Origin: Maridesulfovibrio sp.
GTDB taxonomy: Bacteria; Desulfobacterota; Desulfovibrionia; Desulfovibrionales; Desulfovibrionaceae
Length of the DNA: 64,000 nt
Assembly (NCBI RefSeq): GCF_963677005.1
Contig: NZ_OY781616.1
Coordinates: 689,501-753,500, forward strand
Direction: 5' to 3'
Part shown: one piece after another, positions 17,081-24,169 of the stretch
Layout: each line of letters starts with the position of its first letter
Position numbering within the stretch: position 1 is the first letter of the stretch
Position numbers and translations under genes: made by a program
The notes under the pieces: model-generated
Database searches by the model: none
Told to the model about the DNA's origin: nothing
The model's input: only the letters and a program-made list of their open reading frames with translations

Positions 17081-17602
17081 ATGAAAATGAAAGGACTTCG
17101 AGTATTGATGTTTGTGGATCATGTTTTCGAGGACATGGAACTTCTGTACCCTTATTATCGGCTGATCGAGGAAGGAGCAGAAGTTGTCGTTGCCGGTCCT
17201 GAGGCCGGTGTGGTCTACAAGGGCAAGAACGGATATCCTTTCCGTTCCACGGCAGCTATTGCGGATCAGCAGGCGGAGGATTTCGATCTTCTTGTGATCG
17301 CAGGAGGCTTTGCTCCGGACAAGCTTCGGCGTGATCCCAAGGTCCTGCAGCTCACACGGGATATACATGAGGCAGGCAAGGTTGTCGCGCATATCTGCCA
17401 CGGTGGCTGGATTCCTATTTCCGCCGGCATAATGAAAGGTTTTACCTGCACCTCCACTCCCGGCATCAAGGACGATCTTGTCAATGCAGGAGCCACATGG
17501 GTCGATGAGGAGGTTGTGGTCGACCGGAATCAGGTTTCGTCCCGTAAGCCCGATGATCTTCCGGCTTTCTGTCGGGAAATTGTTAGACTTGCCGTCAAGT
17601 AA
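17081..17602 (+). CDS. DJ-1/PfpI-family protein
   Basis: 173 residues from ATG 17081, which has a perfect GGAGG five bases upstream; a start four codons earlier is possible but lacks a site. The alpha/beta fold of the family is visible, with the nucleophile elbow AHICHGG (Cys106, His107) after LLVIAGGFAPDKL and the glutamate-bearing FEDMELLYP segment near the start. Members act as deglycases, chaperone-like or proteolytic stress enzymes, and the specific activity is unknown. Followed by a strong terminator. It is monocistronic. Confidence 0.9.
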   Translation: MKMKGLRVLMFVDHVFEDMELLYPYYRLIEEGAEVVVAGPEAGVVYKGKNGYPFRSTAAIADQQAEDFDLLVIAGGFAPDKLRRDPKVLQLTRDIHEAGKVVAHICHGGWIPISAGIMKGFTCTSTPGIKDDLVNAGATWVDEEVVVDRNQVSSRKPDDLPAFCREIVRLAVK

Positions 17603-17700
17603 AGAGAGTGTTCCGGGGGCGCAAGGCTGTCGACAGACCGTTGATGTGTTTTTGCCGTCGGGTATATTCTCGAAGAAGTAAGCTCTGTGTTGCAGCAAAG

Positions 17701-17737
17701 AAAACGGCTGAAACTTATATAAGCTTCAGCCGTTTTT
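17701..17737 (+). terminator. Intrinsic terminator after the DJ-1/PfpI gene (probably bidirectional)
   Basis: AACGGCTGAA and TTCAGCCGTT arms, continued inward by a near-palindromic CTTATATAAG, are followed by TTTTTT on the plus strand. On the minus strand TTTTC follows, so it may also end the ACT-domain/paaK2 transcript. Confidence 0.85.
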
Positions 17738-17808
17738 TCGTCAGGGTGCATTGAGCTGCCTGCAGTATTTTCTTGGAGAGTTAGAGCGCGCCGGAAGTCT
17801 TCCCGGAT

Positions 17809-17856
17809 AGCTCGTTTTCTTAAAGCTGGCAGAGCTCGTTTTCTTAAAGTTGGCAG
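17809..17856 (-). repeat. 24-bp tandem duplication at the end of the ACT-domain gene
   Basis: Two head-to-tail copies of a 24-base unit (17809-17832 and 17833-17856) differ at one base, and six bases of a third copy follow at 17857. The unit includes the last codons ELCQL and the stop codon of the ACT gene. The second unit repeats them in frame beyond the stop. It looks like a recent slippage event. Confidence 0.9.
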
Positions 17857-18275
17857 AGCTCGTCGCTGGGGATCATTTTAATGTTTTTCGCAGTGAGCAG
17901 TTCGATTGCCTGGTCGGTGCGGTCAAAGCGGAATATGATAACCGCGTTGCTGCCGGACTGATGCACAAAGGCATACATGTATTCTACGTTTATTCCCGAT
18001 CCGCGCAGCATTTCCAGCAGGTTGTGCAGTCCGCCGGGCTGATCGTTGACAACAACGGCCACAACGGAAGTCTTTCCTACGGTGAATCCTGCTTCCTTGA
18101 GCACTGCCTGCGCTTTTTCAAAGTCGGAGACTATGAGTCTGAGAATGCCGAAGTCGGAAGTATCGGCAAGAGACAGGGCCCGGATATTTACCTTGTTTTC
18201 GCTGAGCAGTCTGGTTACTTCGGCCAGTCTTCCGGCGCGGTTTTCGAGAAATATGGATAGCTGGTCACATTTCAT
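17844..18275 (-). CDS. Tandem ACT-domain protein linked to phenylacetate-CoA ligase
   Basis: 143 residues forming two ACT domains: residues 1-68 (QLSIFLENRAGRLAEVTRLL) and 70-140 (VVVNDQPGGLHNLLEMLRGSGINVEYMYA). ACT domains bind amino acids, and two in tandem resemble the stand-alone ACT proteins that accompany paaK in many anaerobes. The gene lies 28 bp downstream of paaK2 on the same strand, so it falls under the same Phe attenuator at 19660-19791. It may sense an aromatic amino acid and modulate the ligase or a partner oxidoreductase; that is inference. Its stop codon lies in a tandem 24-bp duplication. Confidence 0.9.
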   Translation of the reverse strand: MKCDQLSIFLENRAGRLAEVTRLLSENKVNIRALSLADTSDFGILRLIVSDFEKAQAVLKEAGFTVGKTSVVAVVVNDQPGGLHNLLEMLRGSGINVEYMYAFVHQSGSNAVIIFRFDRTDQAIELLTAKNIKMIPSDELCQL

Positions 18276-18303
18276 GTTGTTTCCTCGCTTTTGATAGGTT
18301 CAA

Positions 18304-19611
18304 CTACTGGTTCTGATTACGTAGATCAATAATTCTCTTGGCCTTACCTGCCGAACGCTCAATGGACTTGGGTTCCACAAGTTTGATGCGGGCGGTTACT
18401 CCAAGGAATTCTTTGATATTTCTTTGTATCTTGCTTTCGAGTCTCTGTAAATTTTTAATTTCATCGGAGAATACCGACCCGTCGATTTCAACATTGACAG
18501 TAAGAATGTCAAGGTTGCCGTCACGTTCAACCACTAGCTGGTAATGAGGCGAAAGTCCTTCGGTCTCGATGATGATGGATTCGATCTGGGACGGGAATAC
18601 GTTTACACCGCGGATGATCAGCATATCATCGCTTCTGCCGGTTATTCTCTGCATGCGTGCGAATGTTCTGCCGCAGCGGCAGGCAGTGTAGTTAAGTTTG
18701 GTAAGGTCGCGGGTGCGGTAGCGGATGAGCGGAATTCCTTCCTTGGTCAGGGTGGTTATTACCAGTTCGCCGACCTCACCGGGAGCTACAGGATCACCTG
18801 TTTCCGGATTGATTACTTCCGGCAGGAAGTGGTCTTCCATTATGTGCAGTCCGTCCTGTGCTTCGGCACATTCCATGGCCACGCCGGGGCCCATTATTTC
18901 CGACAGTCCGTAGATGTCGAGGGCTTTGATATCCAGCTTGGCCTCAATGTCCTTGCGCATGGAATCCGTCCAGGGTTCGGCACCGAATACGCCTATTTTG
19001 AGCGGCAGTTCACGGAAATCAATGCCCATTTCCTTGCCTGTCTCATAGAGATACAGAGCGTAGGATGGGGTACAGCAGATTACTGTTGCCCCGAAATCCT
19101 TGAGCAGCATGACCTGACGTCTGGTTCCGCCGCCGGATACTGGAATTATTGTAGCGCCCAGAGCTTCCGCTCCGTAATGGGCACCGAGACCGCCGGTGAA
19201 GAGACCGTAGCCGTATGCATTGTGGATGCTGTCTTCGGAAGTGGCTCCGGCAAGGGCGAATGAACGGGCCATCATATTTGCCCAGTTGGCTATGTCGCGT
19301 TTGGTGTACCCGACAACGGTGGCTTTACCTGTAGTCCCGGAGGAGGAGTGGATACGGACGATGTTTTCCTTGGAAACGGCAAACAGTCCGAAGGGGTAGT
19401 GGTTGCGCAGATCCTGTTTTTCCGTAAAGGGAAGTCTTTTGATGTCCGCCAGGGATTTGATGTCTCCCGGCTCTATTCCGCGTTCCTTGAATTTGCGGTT
19501 GTAGAAGGGAACGTTGGCGTAAACGCGTTCACAAAGACTTTTGAGCCTTCTGAGCTGCAGCTCTTCAAGCTCTTCCCTCGGCATGGTTTCTTTCTCAACA
19601 TCGAAGATCAT
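18304..19611 (-). CDS. paaK: Phenylacetate-CoA ligase family protein, copy 2 (Phe-attenuated)
   Basis: 435 residues from ATG 19611, which follows AGGAGG by 8 bases; the open frame's further 20 codons run into the terminator hairpin and are not plausible coding. It has [35 protein letters not shown] with the CRCGRT pair and the C-terminal catalytic Lys in RSAGKAKR. It activates an aryl acid to its CoA ester in the cytoplasm. It is paired with the tandem-ACT gene and preceded by a Phe-rich leader peptide and terminator. That control by phenylalanine supply points to a biosynthetic role: arylacetyl-CoA for reductive carboxylation to arylpyruvate. Substrate preference (phenyl-, hydroxyphenyl-, indoleacetate) is not shown. 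Confidence 0.93.
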   Translation of the reverse strand: MIFDVEKETMPREELEELQLRRLKSLCERVYANVPFYNRKFKERGIEPGDIKSLADIKRLPFTEKQDLRNHYPFGLFAVSKENIVRIHSSSGTTGKATVVGYTKRDIANWANMMARSFALAGATSEDSIHNAYGYGLFTGGLGAHYGAEALGATIIPVSGGGTRRQVMLLKDFGATVICCTPSYALYLYETGKEMGIDFRELPLKIGVFGAEPWTDSMRKDIEAKLDIKALDIYGLSEIMGPGVAMECAEAQDGLHIMEDHFLPEVINPETGDPVAPGEVGELVITTLTKEGIPLIRYRTRDLTKLNYTACRCGRTFARMQRITGRSDDMLIIRGVNVFPSQIESIIIETEGLSPHYQLVVERDGNLDILTVNVEIDGSVFSDEIKNLQRLESKIQRNIKEFLGVTARIKLVEPKSIERSAGKAKRIIDLRNQNQ

Positions 19612-19659
19612 TGCGCGCCTCCTGGTATCTAATCTCCGGTACCGGTTTTTGCTGTTAAT

Positions 19660-19688
19660 AAAAAAGGCCACGGGGTTTGCCCGTGGCC
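19660..19688 (-). terminator. Attenuator terminator in the paaK2 leader (segments 3:4)
   Basis: On the minus strand, GGCCACGGG (19688-19680) pairs perfectly with CCCGTGGCC (19674-19666) across a 5-base loop, then TTTTTT (19665-19660). It ends 48 bases before the paaK2 start. No gene lies upstream on this strand for it to terminate, so its place is as a conditional terminator of the paaK2 leader. Segment 3 can alternatively pair with segment 2 (19729-19719). Confidence 0.9.
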
Positions 19689-19718
19689 CGGAAAACTCTC
19701 AACAGTGCGTATGTCCAT

Positions 19719-19785
19719 AACCACGAGCAGACTATATTTCAGTCTTGAAAAAGAAAAAAAAGAAAAAGGTAAAAAAATCGTGGTT
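19719..19785 (-). promoter_or_regulatory. Attenuator switching segments 1 and 2 of the paaK2 leader
   Basis: Segment 1, AACCACGA (19785-19778, leader codons 3-5), is exactly complementary to segment 2, TCGTGGTT (19726-19719, just after the leader stop). Segment 2, widened to TGCTCGTGGTT (19729-19719), can instead pair over 11 positions, three of them G-U, with segment 3 GGCCACGGGCA (19688-19678). A ribosome stalled at the first Phe pair would cover segment 1 and release segment 2 to form the antiterminator. One that reaches the stop would cover segment 2 and let the terminator form. Confidence 0.85.
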
Positions 19786-19791
19786 GAACAT
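19732..19791 (-). CDS. Phenylalanine-rich leader peptide of the paaK2-ACT operon
   Basis: Minus-strand frame ATG (19791) to TAG (19734-19732) encodes MFNHDFFTFFFFFFFKTEI: 10 of 19 residues are Phe, seven of them consecutive, using both TTT and TTC. This is the composition of the pheA and pheS leader peptides. An in-frame TAA four codons before the ATG fixes the start. No clear Shine-Dalgarno site is present. A -35 TTGACT (about 19827) and CAATAA 17 bp later would give an almost leaderless transcript, and an extended -10 TGTATAAA lies further up near 19905. The peptide would act in cis only. It was too short for ordinary gene calling. Confidence 0.85.
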   Translation of the reverse strand: MFNHDFFTFFFFFFFKTEI

Positions 19792-19939
19792 GACAGAGTT
19801 TATTGCACAGCAGTCTTCCCGGAGTCAAGAATTTCGTTGACCGGGATCGAATATGTTCTTAAACGAAAATTGTTTTCGGAATTGAAAATCAGCGGGAAAT
19901 CATTTATACATTGATTGCCTAGCTGACGTAAATTCTCTA

Positions 19940-20021
19940 TATAATCATGTTGTACGGTGGGCACAGTGTGAAGGGATGTTGCCTGCAGCCGTGACGGACG
20001 GCTGCTGAACAGGGATTTTTT
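19940..20021 (+). ncRNA. Candidate small RNA or terminated leader upstream of rsfS
   Basis: A perfect -10 TATAAT at 19940-19945 is followed about 40 bp later by a hairpin with arms CAGCCGT (19986-19992) and ACGGCTG (19998-20004), outer arms CCTG/CAGG, and TTTTTT at 20016-20021. That would give a transcript of about 70 bases ending before rsfS. A second bulged hairpin (20036-20067) follows. It could be an independent sRNA or an attenuated rsfS leader. No known family recognised. Confidence 0.4.
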
Positions 20022-20107
20022 CCTTTATCCTTCCGGAAGCCCGCTTTTAATTTCTGGGCGGGACTTCAATTCGAAGTGACCGGTTAAATATAATTTATTT
20101 AAAGAGA

Positions 20108-20494
20108 ATGAAAACCAAAGCTAAAAAGTTCAAACAGATCGCAACTAAGGACAAGGTTCAGCTTGTTGCTGAATGGCTGGATGAGAAACAGGCAAACGAT
20201 ATCACAGCAGTAGACGTGCAGGGCATCTGCCCCATCGCCGAAGTAGTGATGGTGGCCGGAGCAAAGGGGATAAGACATTCCCAGGCCCTTGCCGATTTTG
20301 TTCTGGAAAAGCTTTCCGAGGAAAATATCGAGTATCTCGGTATGGAGGGCTACAAGTCCGGGGATTGGATCCTGCTCGATCTGAACGATATCATCGTGCA
20401 TATTTTTCAGGCTGATAACCGTAAATTTTATAATGTGGAAGGTCTCTGGTCTGAAGGGACTGAAATGGAACTAAACTTAACTCCGCAGGAATGA
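20108..20494 (+). CDS. rsfS: Ribosome silencing factor RsfS (Iojap/YbeB)
   Basis: 128 residues. RsfS binds ribosomal protein L14 on the 50S subunit and blocks joining with 30S under nutrient limitation. Family signatures are AEWLDEKQANDITAVDVQG, the HSQALADFVLEKL stretch (commonly R.. AIAD in relatives) and YKSGDWILLDLNDIIVHIFQ near the C-terminus. It stands 22 bp before gpmI and is probably co-transcribed with it. The upstream region is long and structured, with a terminator-like hairpin at 19982-20021. Confidence 0.94.
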   Translation: MKTKAKKFKQIATKDKVQLVAEWLDEKQANDITAVDVQGICPIAEVVMVAGAKGIRHSQALADFVLEKLSEENIEYLGMEGYKSGDWILLDLNDIIVHIFQADNRKFYNVEGLWSEGTEMELNLTPQE

Positions 20495-20516
20495 TCCTGC
20501 GCATAGGTAAGCAAAC

Positions 20517-22052
20517 ATGTCGCAACAACCCGTAGCCCCGACACTGCTGCTGATTCTTGATGGTTGGGGTATTGCTCCCGCAGGTAAAGGAAACGCCGTA
20601 ACTCTGGCCGACACGCCCGTTCTTGACGGACTGCTGGCCGATTGTCCGAATACCCGGCTCAAATGCTCCGGCAGGGCGGTGGGTCTTCCGGACGGCTTCA
20701 TGGGCAACTCGGAAGTCGGGCATACCAACATCGGAGCCGGGCGCGTTGTATATCAGGACATGACCCGTATCGACATCGCCATTGAAAAATCGGAACTGGC
20801 GGCTGATCCTGCCATTGCCGGTCTTATGGATAAAGTAAAGGCCGGCAGCGGACGGCTGCATTATATGGGGCTTCTCTCCGACGGCGGGGTGCACTCCCAC
20901 ATCAATCACCTGTTCGCGCTGATCGAGGTGGCCAGGGATGCCGGGGTGCCGGAGATTTACGTGCACGCCTTCATGGACGGGCGCGATACTTCGCCGACAA
21001 GCGGAAAGGATTACATGCGCCAGTTGCAGGACAGGATGTCCGCGATCGGAGCAGGGAAGGTCGCTTCCATTTCCGGCCGTTATTACTCCATGGACCGCGA
21101 CAAGCATTACGAGCGCAATGAACTTTCCTACAAGGCGCTGGTGCTTGGTGAAGGCGGCGAGATTTCCGATCCGGTCAAAGGCATTGAAGAGGCTTACGCC
21201 GTCGGGGAAACCGACGAGTTCATAAAACCTCGTCTGGTTGCCGGTGTCGACGGGCTGATCAAGGACGGGGACGGTGTTTTCTTCTTCAACTTCCGTGCGG
21301 ATCGTGCCCGCCAGTTGTGCCGGGTTCTTGCTTTCAGCGATTTTACAGAATTTGATCGCCCGAAGGTTCCCGCTCTGTGCGGTTTCGTGACCATGACTCA
21401 GTATGAGGGCGATTTTCCTTTTGAAACAGCGTTTCCTCCGCTATCCATAGTCAATCCCATCGGTGAAGTGGTTTCCGGAAAAGGCTTGAAGCAGCTGCGC
21501 ATTGCCGAAACCGAGAAATATGCCCACGTGACCTACTTCATGAACGGCGGGCGCGAGGAACCTTTCCCCAATGAGGACAGGATTCTGGTCCCGTCTCCGC
21601 GTGAGGTGGCCACCTATGACCAGAAACCCCAGATGAGTGCCGAAGAGGTGACTGATAAACTCATAGCCGCTCTTCCGGAATATCCCATGTGCATCTGCAA
21701 CCTCGCCAATCTGGATATGGTCGGCCATTCCGGCATAATTCCGGCTGCGATCAAGGCCTGTGAAACAGTTGATCGCTGCGTGGGCAGGATAGTGGAAGCT
21801 GTTGCAAAACTCGGTGGTTCGGTTTTTCTTACCGCCGACCACGGCAATGCCGAGGAAATGATTGATGCCAACGGCGGTCCGCAGACTGCGCACAGCCTCA
21901 ACAAGGTTCCTCTGGTATTTATCGGAGAATCCTTCAAGGGGACAACTCCTGTTGAAGGAGCCCTCTGCGATATAGCCCCGACCATTCTGTCCCACATGGG
22001 AATAGAGATTCCCGCAGAAATGACCGGTAAAAATCTGTTGGAGAACAGTTAA
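20517..22052 (+). CDS. gpmI: 2,3-bisphosphoglycerate-independent phosphoglycerate mutase
   Basis: 511 residues, the full length of the two-domain manganese enzyme that interconverts 3- and 2-phosphoglycerate in glycolysis. The metal site residues are visible in LILDGWG, GNSEVGH (the phosphorylated Ser), LANLDMVGHSG, TADHGNAEEM and TAHS. The inserted transferase domain spans about residues 80-310 (SDGGVHSH, HAFMDGRDTSP, RYYSMDRD). Its stop codon overlaps the start of the zinc-ribbon gene (TAATG). Complete and typical. Confidence 0.97.
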   Translation: MSQQPVAPTLLLILDGWGIAPAGKGNAVTLADTPVLDGLLADCPNTRLKCSGRAVGLPDGFMGNSEVGHTNIGAGRVVYQDMTRIDIAIEKSELAADPAIAGLMDKVKAGSGRLHYMGLLSDGGVHSHINHLFALIEVARDAGVPEIYVHAFMDGRDTSPTSGKDYMRQLQDRMSAIGAGKVASISGRYYSMDRDKHYERNELSYKALVLGEGGEISDPVKGIEEAYAVGETDEFIKPRLVAGVDGLIKDGDGVFFFNFRADRARQLCRVLAFSDFTEFDRPKVPALCGFVTMTQYEGDFPFETAFPPLSIVNPIGEVVSGKGLKQLRIAETEKYAHVTYFMNGGREEPFPNEDRILVPSPREVATYDQKPQMSAEEVTDKLIAALPEYPMCICNLANLDMVGHSGIIPAAIKACETVDRCVGRIVEAVAKLGGSVFLTADHGNAEEMIDANGGPQTAHSLNKVPLVFIGESFKGTTPVEGALCDIAPTILSHMGIEIPAEMTGKNLLENS

Positions 22053-22294
22053 TGTCCGAAAGCCATAAACCTTTGTCCCCGGTAAAGCCGAGCGGGATGG
22101 AGATAATCTTCATGTTCCCCTGTCCCTATTGCGGCAGGGAGGTTCCGTACATTGCCCCCACTCAGCCGGCGATGGCTCAGTGTGACGCCTGCAGAAAAAC
22201 GTTTCCGATCGTCCCGGTGGATGAAAAGGTGATCAGGTTCTACAAGGTGATGCTTGCCAACGGCCCGGCTGCCGTTGACCCGGATTTCTTTTAA
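22052..22294 (+). CDS. Small zinc-ribbon protein, conserved hypothetical
   Basis: 80 residues. One zinc-ribbon-like site is formed by CPYC (residues 24-27) and CDAC (44-47), in sequence with no extended hydrophobic segment and ending AAVDPDFF. Start overlaps the gpmI stop by one base (TAATG), so it is translationally coupled to the mutase. Followed by a strong terminator, it closes the rsfS-gpmI unit. I do not recognise a named family. A nucleic-acid- or protein-binding accessory role is possible, but nothing in the sequence decides it. Confidence 0.75.
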   Translation: MSESHKPLSPVKPSGMEIIFMFPCPYCGREVPYIAPTQPAMAQCDACRKTFPIVPVDEKVIRFYKVMLANGPAAVDPDFF

Positions 22295-22350
22295 TCTGAA
22301 TCGATTGGTTTGCGGCCGGGTAGCCGGCTGAAATCAAAACGCCACAATAC

Positions 22351-22390
22351 AAAAGCCCCGCAGGAAAGTTTTGTTCCTGCGGGGCTTTTG
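22351..22390. terminator. Bidirectional intrinsic terminator between the gpmI unit and rluB
   Basis: AAAAGCCCCGCAGGAA and TTCCTGCGGGGCTTTT arms with a 7-base loop, having T-runs on both strands. It lies 57 bp after the zinc-ribbon stop and 32 bp from the convergent rluB stop. Confidence 0.9.
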
Positions 22391-22421
22391 TCGTTCTTCT
22401 CTCCGGACGGGAAGATAAAAC

Positions 22422-23174
22422 TTATTTCATCTTCAGGTCCTGTTTCAGTTCGGCGAGTTCTTTTTTGCTTAGTTCCCGCCATTTGCCGCGTTTCAGTCCG
22501 CCGAGTTCAAGGCGACCCTGACGAACCCTTTGCAGCCGCAGGATGGTTTTATCAAAATCCCCGAACATGCGCCGGATCTGGCGGTTTACGCCCTGGATCA
22601 GAACCATCTCGTAAGTTGTGGTGTCCCCGACTTCCGCAGCCTTGCTGATTTTTACCGGAGCAAGGAGTTCTCCGTTTTCAAGGCACATTCCGGCTTTCAT
22701 GATCGATATTTCATTCTGGCTCAGGCTACCTCGTATTGTCACGCGGTAGACTTTGGGAAGGTGCCAGGAAGGGTGAGTCATCCGGTTGCAGAGTTCGCCG
22801 TCCGTTGTGAGCAGAAGCAGCCCTTCCGAATAGAAATCCAGTCTGCCGACCGAAAAGACTCTTTTCCTGATCAGTTCCGGCGGGAGCAGGTCCATGACAG
22901 TCTTGCGTCCCTGAGGGTCTTTGGCAGTGGTAACGACCTCAACCGGCTTATGCAGGATGATGTAAACGTCTCCTGAGCTGCTGTCGTTCTTGACCAAAGT
23001 GCCGTTGACCTCGACCTTGTCATGGTCGGGATCCACCTGTATTCCCGGGGAATCAGCCAATGTTCCGTTAACGGTTACTTTTCCCTGCTGGACCAGTTCA
23101 TCCGCTCCCCTGCGGGAAGCGATTCCTGCCGAGGCTATGAATTTGTTTAGACGGACGGTTGTTTTTTCTGCCAT
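22422..23174 (-). CDS. rRNA pseudouridine synthase, RluB/RsuA family
   Basis: 250 residues. An S4 RNA-binding domain at residues 8-60 (RLNKFIASAGIASRRGADELV) precedes the RsuA/RluB catalytic domain, with the catalytic Asp in VGRLDFYSEGLLLLTTDG (about residue 112) and the closing MVLIQGVNRQIRRMF motif. The enzyme isomerises a specific uridine in rRNA, most likely of 23S (RluB-like) by its length and S4 domain. Target not provable here. Stands alone. Convergent with the gpmI unit and separated by a shared terminator. Confidence 0.92.
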   Translation of the reverse strand: MAEKTTVRLNKFIASAGIASRRGADELVQQGKVTVNGTLADSPGIQVDPDHDKVEVNGTLVKNDSSSGDVYIILHKPVEVVTTAKDPQGRKTVMDLLPPELIRKRVFSVGRLDFYSEGLLLLTTDGELCNRMTHPSWHLPKVYRVTIRGSLSQNEISIMKAGMCLENGELLAPVKISKAAEVGDTTTYEMVLIQGVNRQIRRMFGDFDKTILRLQRVRQGRLELGGLKRGKWRELSKKELAELKQDLKMK

Positions 23175-23289
23175 AGTTCCGGTAGTTGATTAAAATTTAT
23201 GGAATATTTCGCGTTTCAGCGGGTGAGCATATACGGATGTTACACTTCGGTTGCATTGGGCGAAAGATGATTTTTGTATAAACGCGAAA

Positions 23290-23330
23290 AACACTAAAAA
23301 ATAACGCCGGAAGGCCGACCCTTCCGGCGT
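23290..23330 (-). terminator. Intrinsic terminator of yedF
   Basis: Arms ACGCCGGAAGG and CCTTCCGGCGT with a 5-base loop are followed on the minus strand by an A-interrupted T-run (TATTTTTTAG). It starts 34 bp after the yedF stop. Confidence 0.8.
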
Positions 23331-23363
23331 GCGATATATTTCAGGTAGCCCTTGTGAGGGTCT

Positions 23364-23984
23364 TTAAGCTTTAATTACTTTGCTGGCAAGCTGGAGGGAA
23401 GTGACAACGTCGAGCATGTTTGTGGTTTCACCGACCTGTTTTTGTTCAAGCAGGTTGAAGTGGTCGAGACAGGTGCCGCAGACAAGAATGGATACACCGG
23501 ATTTTTCCAGTTCCTGCAGTTTTTCAAGGCAGGGGTTGCCTTCGGCTGCCAGTTTAACCGCGCCGTTGACCATGATGATTCGCCACAGGTCTTCGCCCAG
23601 CTCCGAAAGGGTTGCGATAAAATTGAACATCAGTTTGCCGCCGAGTTCGTCATCGCCTTTTCCCAGAAACTCACTGTCGATGAAGACCAGGGTCTTGCTG
23701 CCGATTTTCGAAAGTTCTTCGTCACTCATTATGACGCATTCTTCGCATTCTGCGGGAGTATCCGCAGAACCCGACAGCTTGCCGCTGACAATGAACAGGG
23801 CTCCGTCCTGTACGGATTCAACTTCGTAGCCTTTGGTTCCCATAAAGCGGGAAACATTTTGTCTGGCCGCTTCGTTATCAACTGTGACTTCTATGGAATC
23901 AGGGTGTTCGGATTCTATTGCATTCTTGCATTTTAGCACCGGCTGCGGACAGGGCAGCCCCTTGCAATCGAGTTTTACTGACAT
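23364..23984 (-). CDS. yedF: Sulfurtransferase-like selenium metabolism protein YedF
   Basis: 206 residues in two parts. Residues 1-70 are a TusA/SirA fold with the hallmark LDCKGLPCPQPVLKCK, and residues 95-206 are a DsrE-like domain with VCGTCLDHF. The pairing is that of YedF, found in organisms handling selenium or reduced sulfur; the first domain carries persulfide or selenide on its Cys. The cysteines here are TGC codons, with no in-frame TGA. Single gene with promoter (24035-24006) and terminator. Which sulfur or selenium pathway it serves is not shown. Confidence 0.9.
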   Translation of the reverse strand: MSVKLDCKGLPCPQPVLKCKNAIESEHPDSIEVTVDNEAARQNVSRFMGTKGYEVESVQDGALFIVSGKLSGSADTPAECEECVIMSDEELSKIGSKTLVFIDSEFLGKGDDELGGKLMFNFIATLSELGEDLWRIIMVNGAVKLAAEGNPCLEKLQELEKSGVSILVCGTCLDHFNLLEQKQVGETTNMLDVVTSLQLASKVIKA

Positions 23985-24005
23985 TTGTATGTCCTCCTGT
24001 CACGA

Positions 24006-24035
24006 TTAGAATCACAGTGCGGACGGTGCGGTCAA
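24006..24035 (-). promoter_or_regulatory. Candidate promoter of yedF
   Basis: TTGACC (24035-24030), 18 bp, TTCTAA (24011-24006) on the minus strand, giving a leader of about 15-20 bases before the ATG at 23984. Confidence 0.35.
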
Positions 24036-24169
24036 ATTGATAAACAAAATCTATAAAAGTTTGATTGATAGCTACCGTCTATCCTAAGCTAATAGTTGCT
24101 TGCGGTGAAACCAAATGAGAAGTAAGGAAAAGACGCAATCAGCTTGAAGACATAAATAAGGAGTATATC

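Noticed and set aside
19705..19914. Plus-strand 69-codon frame rich in lysine
   Set aside because: It is the complement of the Phe leader tract. It has no start site or homology, and the minus-strand reading explains the region.
23364..23984. Selenocysteine in YedF
   Set aside because: All candidate positions are ordinary Cys codons, and no in-frame TGA occurs.
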